NCBI GenBank assembly: GCA_000438155.1
Contig: FR902944.1
Location: 1,542-9,642 of the forward strand
Reading direction: 5' to 3'
Origin: Firmicutes bacterium CAG:95
GTDB taxonomy: Bacteria; Bacillota; Clostridia; Lachnospirales; Lachnospiraceae
DNA: 8,101 nt
Part shown: piece by piece, positions 6,256 to 8,101 of the stretch
Numbering within the stretch: the stretch's first letter is position 1
Layout: each line of letters starts with the position of its first letter
Notes under the pieces: generated by a model
The model's database searches: none
What the model saw: only the letters and a program-made list of their open reading frames with translations
What the model was told of the DNA's origin: nothing
Made by a program: the position numbers and the translations under genes

Positions 6256-6371
6256 TCACAGTTACGATGCAAAATCCATTCCAAATCGGCTTCGCCGATG
6301 GGATTTTGCATTACTGAATCATTTTCTTACGGTCTCAGCAGTAAATGCTTCGACCTGTACTGAATAGTTAC
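6256..6371. mobile_element. MITE-like element, copy 2 (left end degraded)
   Basis: This 116-bp stretch is identical to 3824-3939 except for one base: A at 6303 where copy 1 has G at 3871, which makes the main hairpin perfectly paired. The right terminal repeat TACTGAATAGTTAC is intact at 6358-6371. The matching left terminal repeat is absent; upstream sequence retains only an AACTG-type remnant at 6246-6250, so the left 17 bp are deleted or diverged. A 7/8 match between 6241-6248 and 6372-6379 is seen, but it does not line up with an intact terminus, so I do not call it a target duplication. It fills most of the 177-bp gap between the GT2 gene and the sialyltransferase-like gene and has the same orientation as copy 1. 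Confidence 0.8.
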
Positions 6372-6395
6372 AATAAAACATGCGATGCTGATCAT

Positions 6396-7430
6396 TTACT
6401 TCTGTGCAGCCAAACACTTACGCAGCTTCCGGTAGGTCCACAGCACTTTGTAATAGATCATAAAATAAAGCGTTGACTTCTGCTGCATGGCGATCAGCCT
6501 GCGTTCCTCCGCATGGACTCTCTGCTCATAATACTTATTCTGCTGGAAATCAGGAAAAGTACTCCGCATTTCATCCCCCAGAGCTTTTATGAAACGATAT
6601 TCCTTCCTGCCGGAACCTGCCAGATAGGAAAACAGGGTATTCACATAAAACAGGGTGGTAAAGCTGCTTTCCAGCTCCGGATAATAGGTATCAAAGAATT
6701 GAAATTCCCTCGCCTCCTTCACCATAATCCGGGCAGCCTCCATACGATCCTCACACCGCTTTTTCGTAATGGTGTGCACCGTCGATGCCTCATGCTGATA
6801 ATAATAATATAACGGTTCCTGCAGATATTCAAAATGCTTCGCCCGGAGCATCCAGGAATTGCCAATTGCATTATCCTCGTAAAAAATCCCTTCCGGAAAA
6901 CGGTTCGGATAGTCGAGAATAATATGTCTGCGGTAAATCTTCACCACCAGACTTCCACCATCCAAAATGAGGGACCGATACTTTTCCTCATTCAGGACAC
7001 CTGCCTGTTCCGGTGTATTGTTGTGTACAATCTGTCCGATTTTCATGCTGTGTTCCGGAGTCAGATGATAATCACAGCCGACCATATCCGCACCGGTTTC
7101 TTCTGCTTTATTCAGAAGCTTTTCATAAAAATCTGCACACACCCAGTCGTCCGCATCAATAAACCCGATCCAGTCTCCCTTTGCAACAGACAGTCCCAGG
7201 TTCTTCGCACCGCCCTGCTTCCGGTTATCCGGAGAAGCAATCACAACCACCTTACCGGGGTAGCGCTTTTCATAATTCTGCAGAATGGACAGGGAATCAT
7301 CCGTGGAACAGTCATCCACTGCAATGATCTCGTAATCAGAAATCGTCTGTCCGACCAGCGAATCCATACACCATTTCAGTTTATCATCTGATGCCATATT
7401 AAAGACAGGGACTATGACGCTTAATTTCAT
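6396..7430 (-). CDS. Family 2 glycosyltransferase
   Basis: A 344-residue GT-A enzyme. The first 100 residues carry the GT2 core: LSVIVPVFN (3-11), D39-D40 in IIAVDDCSTDDS for nucleotide binding, QGGAKNLGL (72-80), and the metal-binding D92-A-D94 in IGFIDADDW. E185-D186 in GIFYEDNAIG is placed as the catalytic acidic pair, followed by the common EPLYYYYQHEAST block. The C-terminal part (about 225-344) is helical and basic, with no confident membrane span, so the enzyme is likely cytosolic or membrane-associated. The ATG at 7430 overlaps the stop of the upstream Spo0A-domain gene (ATGA), and GGTGGAAGG is just upstream, so translation is coupled. It probably adds an early or core sugar of the glycan decorated by the neighbouring enzymes; the sugar cannot be told from sequence. 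Confidence 0.9.
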   Translation of the reverse strand: MKLSVIVPVFNMASDDKLKWCMDSLVGQTISDYEIIAVDDCSTDDSLSILQNYEKRYPGKVVVIASPDNRKQGGAKNLGLSVAKGDWIGFIDADDWVCADFYEKLLNKAEETGADMVGCDYHLTPEHSMKIGQIVHNNTPEQAGVLNEEKYRSLILDGGSLVVKIYRRHIILDYPNRFPEGIFYEDNAIGNSWMLRAKHFEYLQEPLYYYYQHEASTVHTITKKRCEDRMEAARIMVKEAREFQFFDTYYPELESSFTTLFYVNTLFSYLAGSGRKEYRFIKALGDEMRSTFPDFQQNKYYEQRVHAEERRLIAMQQKSTLYFMIYYKVLWTYRKLRKCLAAQK

Positions 7431-7831
7431 TGCTTACCTTCCACCTCAAATTCCTCAATACTTTCCAGTCCATTCTCATAGCTTCCACTCCGGATCCAGT
7501 CAGCCAGGATTGCAATATACTCACTGTTGGTCGGACGGATCTCCGAATTATCCCTATGATAACCGAATAATTCCTCGAACCGGGTTTTCTCTCCCTTTTC
7601 CCAGGATTTCTCAATAAGATGCCTGAGTGATCTCTCAATCTTTTCCGGTGTTGTCTGAAAATGCTTCGCCAGATCCGGATACAGCAGTTTCGTGACACTT
7701 CCTGCCCTTTCAAACTCCTGCGCGGTTACAGCGATTGCATAAGAAAGCCGCTCAAATCCCTTTTCCTTCCTGGCTAAGCCAAGCTGTTCCAACAATTCCC
7801 CGATTTCCTCACACACAATCATCGTCTGCAT
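7427..7831 (-). CDS. Stand-alone Spo0A C-terminal-domain DNA-binding protein
   Basis: This 134-residue protein matches the effector domain of the sporulation regulator Spo0A over almost its whole length but lacks the phosphoacceptor receiver domain (Spo0A is about 265 residues). Matching blocks are LGLARKEKGFERLSYAI, GSVTKLLYPDLAKHFQTTPE (44-63), the recognition helix KIERSLRHLIEKSW (64-77) with the E, R, R and H positions conserved (E66, R67, R70, H71), LFGY (88-91) and RPTNSEYIAILADWIR (99-114). A short acidic tail follows. The ATG at 7831 is chosen over that at 7861 because of its far better ribosome site. The gene overlaps the GT2 start by 4 bp and lies 63 bp after a histidine kinase. It is probably a transcription regulator binding 0A-box-like sites. 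Without a receiver it should not respond to phosphorelay input directly. Whether it controls the glycan genes is inference. Confidence 0.88.
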   Translation of the reverse strand: MQTMIVCEEIGELLEQLGLARKEKGFERLSYAIAVTAQEFERAGSVTKLLYPDLAKHFQTTPEKIERSLRHLIEKSWEKGEKTRFEELFGYHRDNSEIRPTNSEYIAILADWIRSGSYENGLESIEEFEVEGKQ

Positions 7832-7837
7832 AAGATA

Positions 7838-7846
7838 CTTCCCCCC
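7838..7846 (-). promoter_or_regulatory. Ribosome binding site deciding the Spo0A-domain start
   Basis: The minus strand reads GGGGGGAAG, ending 6 nt before the ATG at 7831. The alternative ATG at 7861 has only GGGAAA within a base or two of the start, which is too close to function well. Confidence 0.65.
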
Positions 7847-7894
7847 TATACCTGCTTCCATCTTTCCCAGTATACACCATATGCCTCTATTTTT

Positions 7895-8101
7895 CTACCT
7901 GTCCGTGTCCTCTTCGCAGGAAGGAAACGCAATTGTAATTATCGTCCCCTGTCCCGGTGTACTGACAAGCTTTAATTCTCCTTTCAGACGCATCAGAATG
8001 TGTTTCACAATCGCAAGTCCAAGTCCCGTTCCTCCGGTCAGCTTGCTCCTTCCCTTATCCACACGATAAAAACGCTCAAATATGCGTTCCTGGCATTCCT
8101 G
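7895..8101 (-). CDS. Sensor histidine kinase, C-terminal fragment
   Basis: The last 68 codons of a gene entering from the right edge, ending in TAG at 7895-7897. The peptide holds two ATP-binding boxes of the HATPase_c domain: the F box (RIFERFYRVDKGRS) and the G2 box (GGTGLGLAIVKHI). It ends with the typical closing strands (GELKLVSTPGQGTIITIAFP) and a short acidic tail. This is the catalytic end of a membrane sensor kinase of the PhoR/ResE-like type; the sensor, DHp and N box lie outside the window. It reads in the same direction as the Spo0A-domain gene 63 bp downstream with no terminator between them, so read-through is possible. The signal and partner response regulator cannot be inferred from this fragment. 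Confidence 0.92.
   Translation of the reverse strand, partial: QECQERIFERFYRVDKGRSKLTGGTGLGLAIVKHILMRLKGELKLVSTPGQGTIITIAFPSCEEDTDR

Noticed and set aside
6241..6379. Target-site duplication around repeat copy 2 (ATTAAAAC / AATAAAAC)
   Set aside because: There is one mismatch, and the left copy does not abut an intact terminal repeat, so it may be chance in AT-rich DNA.
6834..7391. Long + strand open frame opposite the GT2 gene
   Set aside because: It lies entirely over the GT2 catalytic domain, which has unmistakable motifs; no domain or ribosome site supports the antisense frame.
7832..7861. Upstream ATG start for the Spo0A-domain gene
   Set aside because: The added ten residues are encoded by its own G-rich ribosome site, and the purine stretch before ATG 7861 is too close to that start.
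7869..7874. TATACT on the minus strand as a -10 box for the Spo0A-domain gene
   Set aside because: No -35 hexamer is present at normal spacing and no clear extended -10, so the match is too weak to list.

Overview
The window looks like part of a surface-glycan or flagellin-glycosylation island from a spore-forming, Gram-positive Clostridia-type bacterium, most likely Lachnospiraceae. This taxonomic guess is inference. It rests on a Spo0A-type DNA-binding protein, purine-rich Shine-Dalgarno sites and a moderate G+C content judged by eye. No RNA genes, CRISPR arrays, origins or convincing intrinsic terminators were seen.

Layout. On the + strand, positions 1-1457 hold the end of a pseudaminic acid (Pse) pathway operon: the last 71 residues of PseI (the condensing synthase) and a complete, unusually long PseG (the UDP-sugar hydrolase), overlapping by 19 bp. 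This unit runs head-on into a minus-strand cluster, with only 40 bp between the two stop codons. Read in its own direction (right to left), the minus-strand cluster contains: the C-terminal end of a sensor histidine kinase; a small stand-alone Spo0A C-terminal-domain protein; a GT2 glycosyltransferase translationally coupled to it (ATGA overlap); a repeat element; a glycosyltransferase with sialyltransferase-type ED-G and HP motifs; a multi-pass membrane acyltransferase; a second copy of the repeat element; a PLP-dependent decarboxylase of the diaminopimelate decarboxylase fold; and an ATP-grasp ligase.

How the genes may work together (inference). PseG and PseI make Pse. Activation by PseF would be encoded outside the window. 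The sialyltransferase-like enzyme is a candidate for transferring CMP-Pse or another nonulosonic acid. The GT2 enzyme may build the underlying glycan, and the membrane acyltransferase may O-acylate it. The decarboxylase and ATP-grasp ligase form a natural pair for making an amino-acid-derived amine or acyl group and joining it to a carrier or sugar, which could be an uncharacterised decoration of the glycan.

The repeat is the most clearly structural surprise. A 133-bp element with 14-bp terminal inverted repeats and an exact 8-bp flanking duplication lies upstream of the decarboxylase. A second copy, 115/116 identical over the shared part but with a degraded left end, lies upstream of the sialyltransferase-like gene. 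The two copies are direct repeats that exactly bracket the glycosyltransferase-acyltransferase pair.
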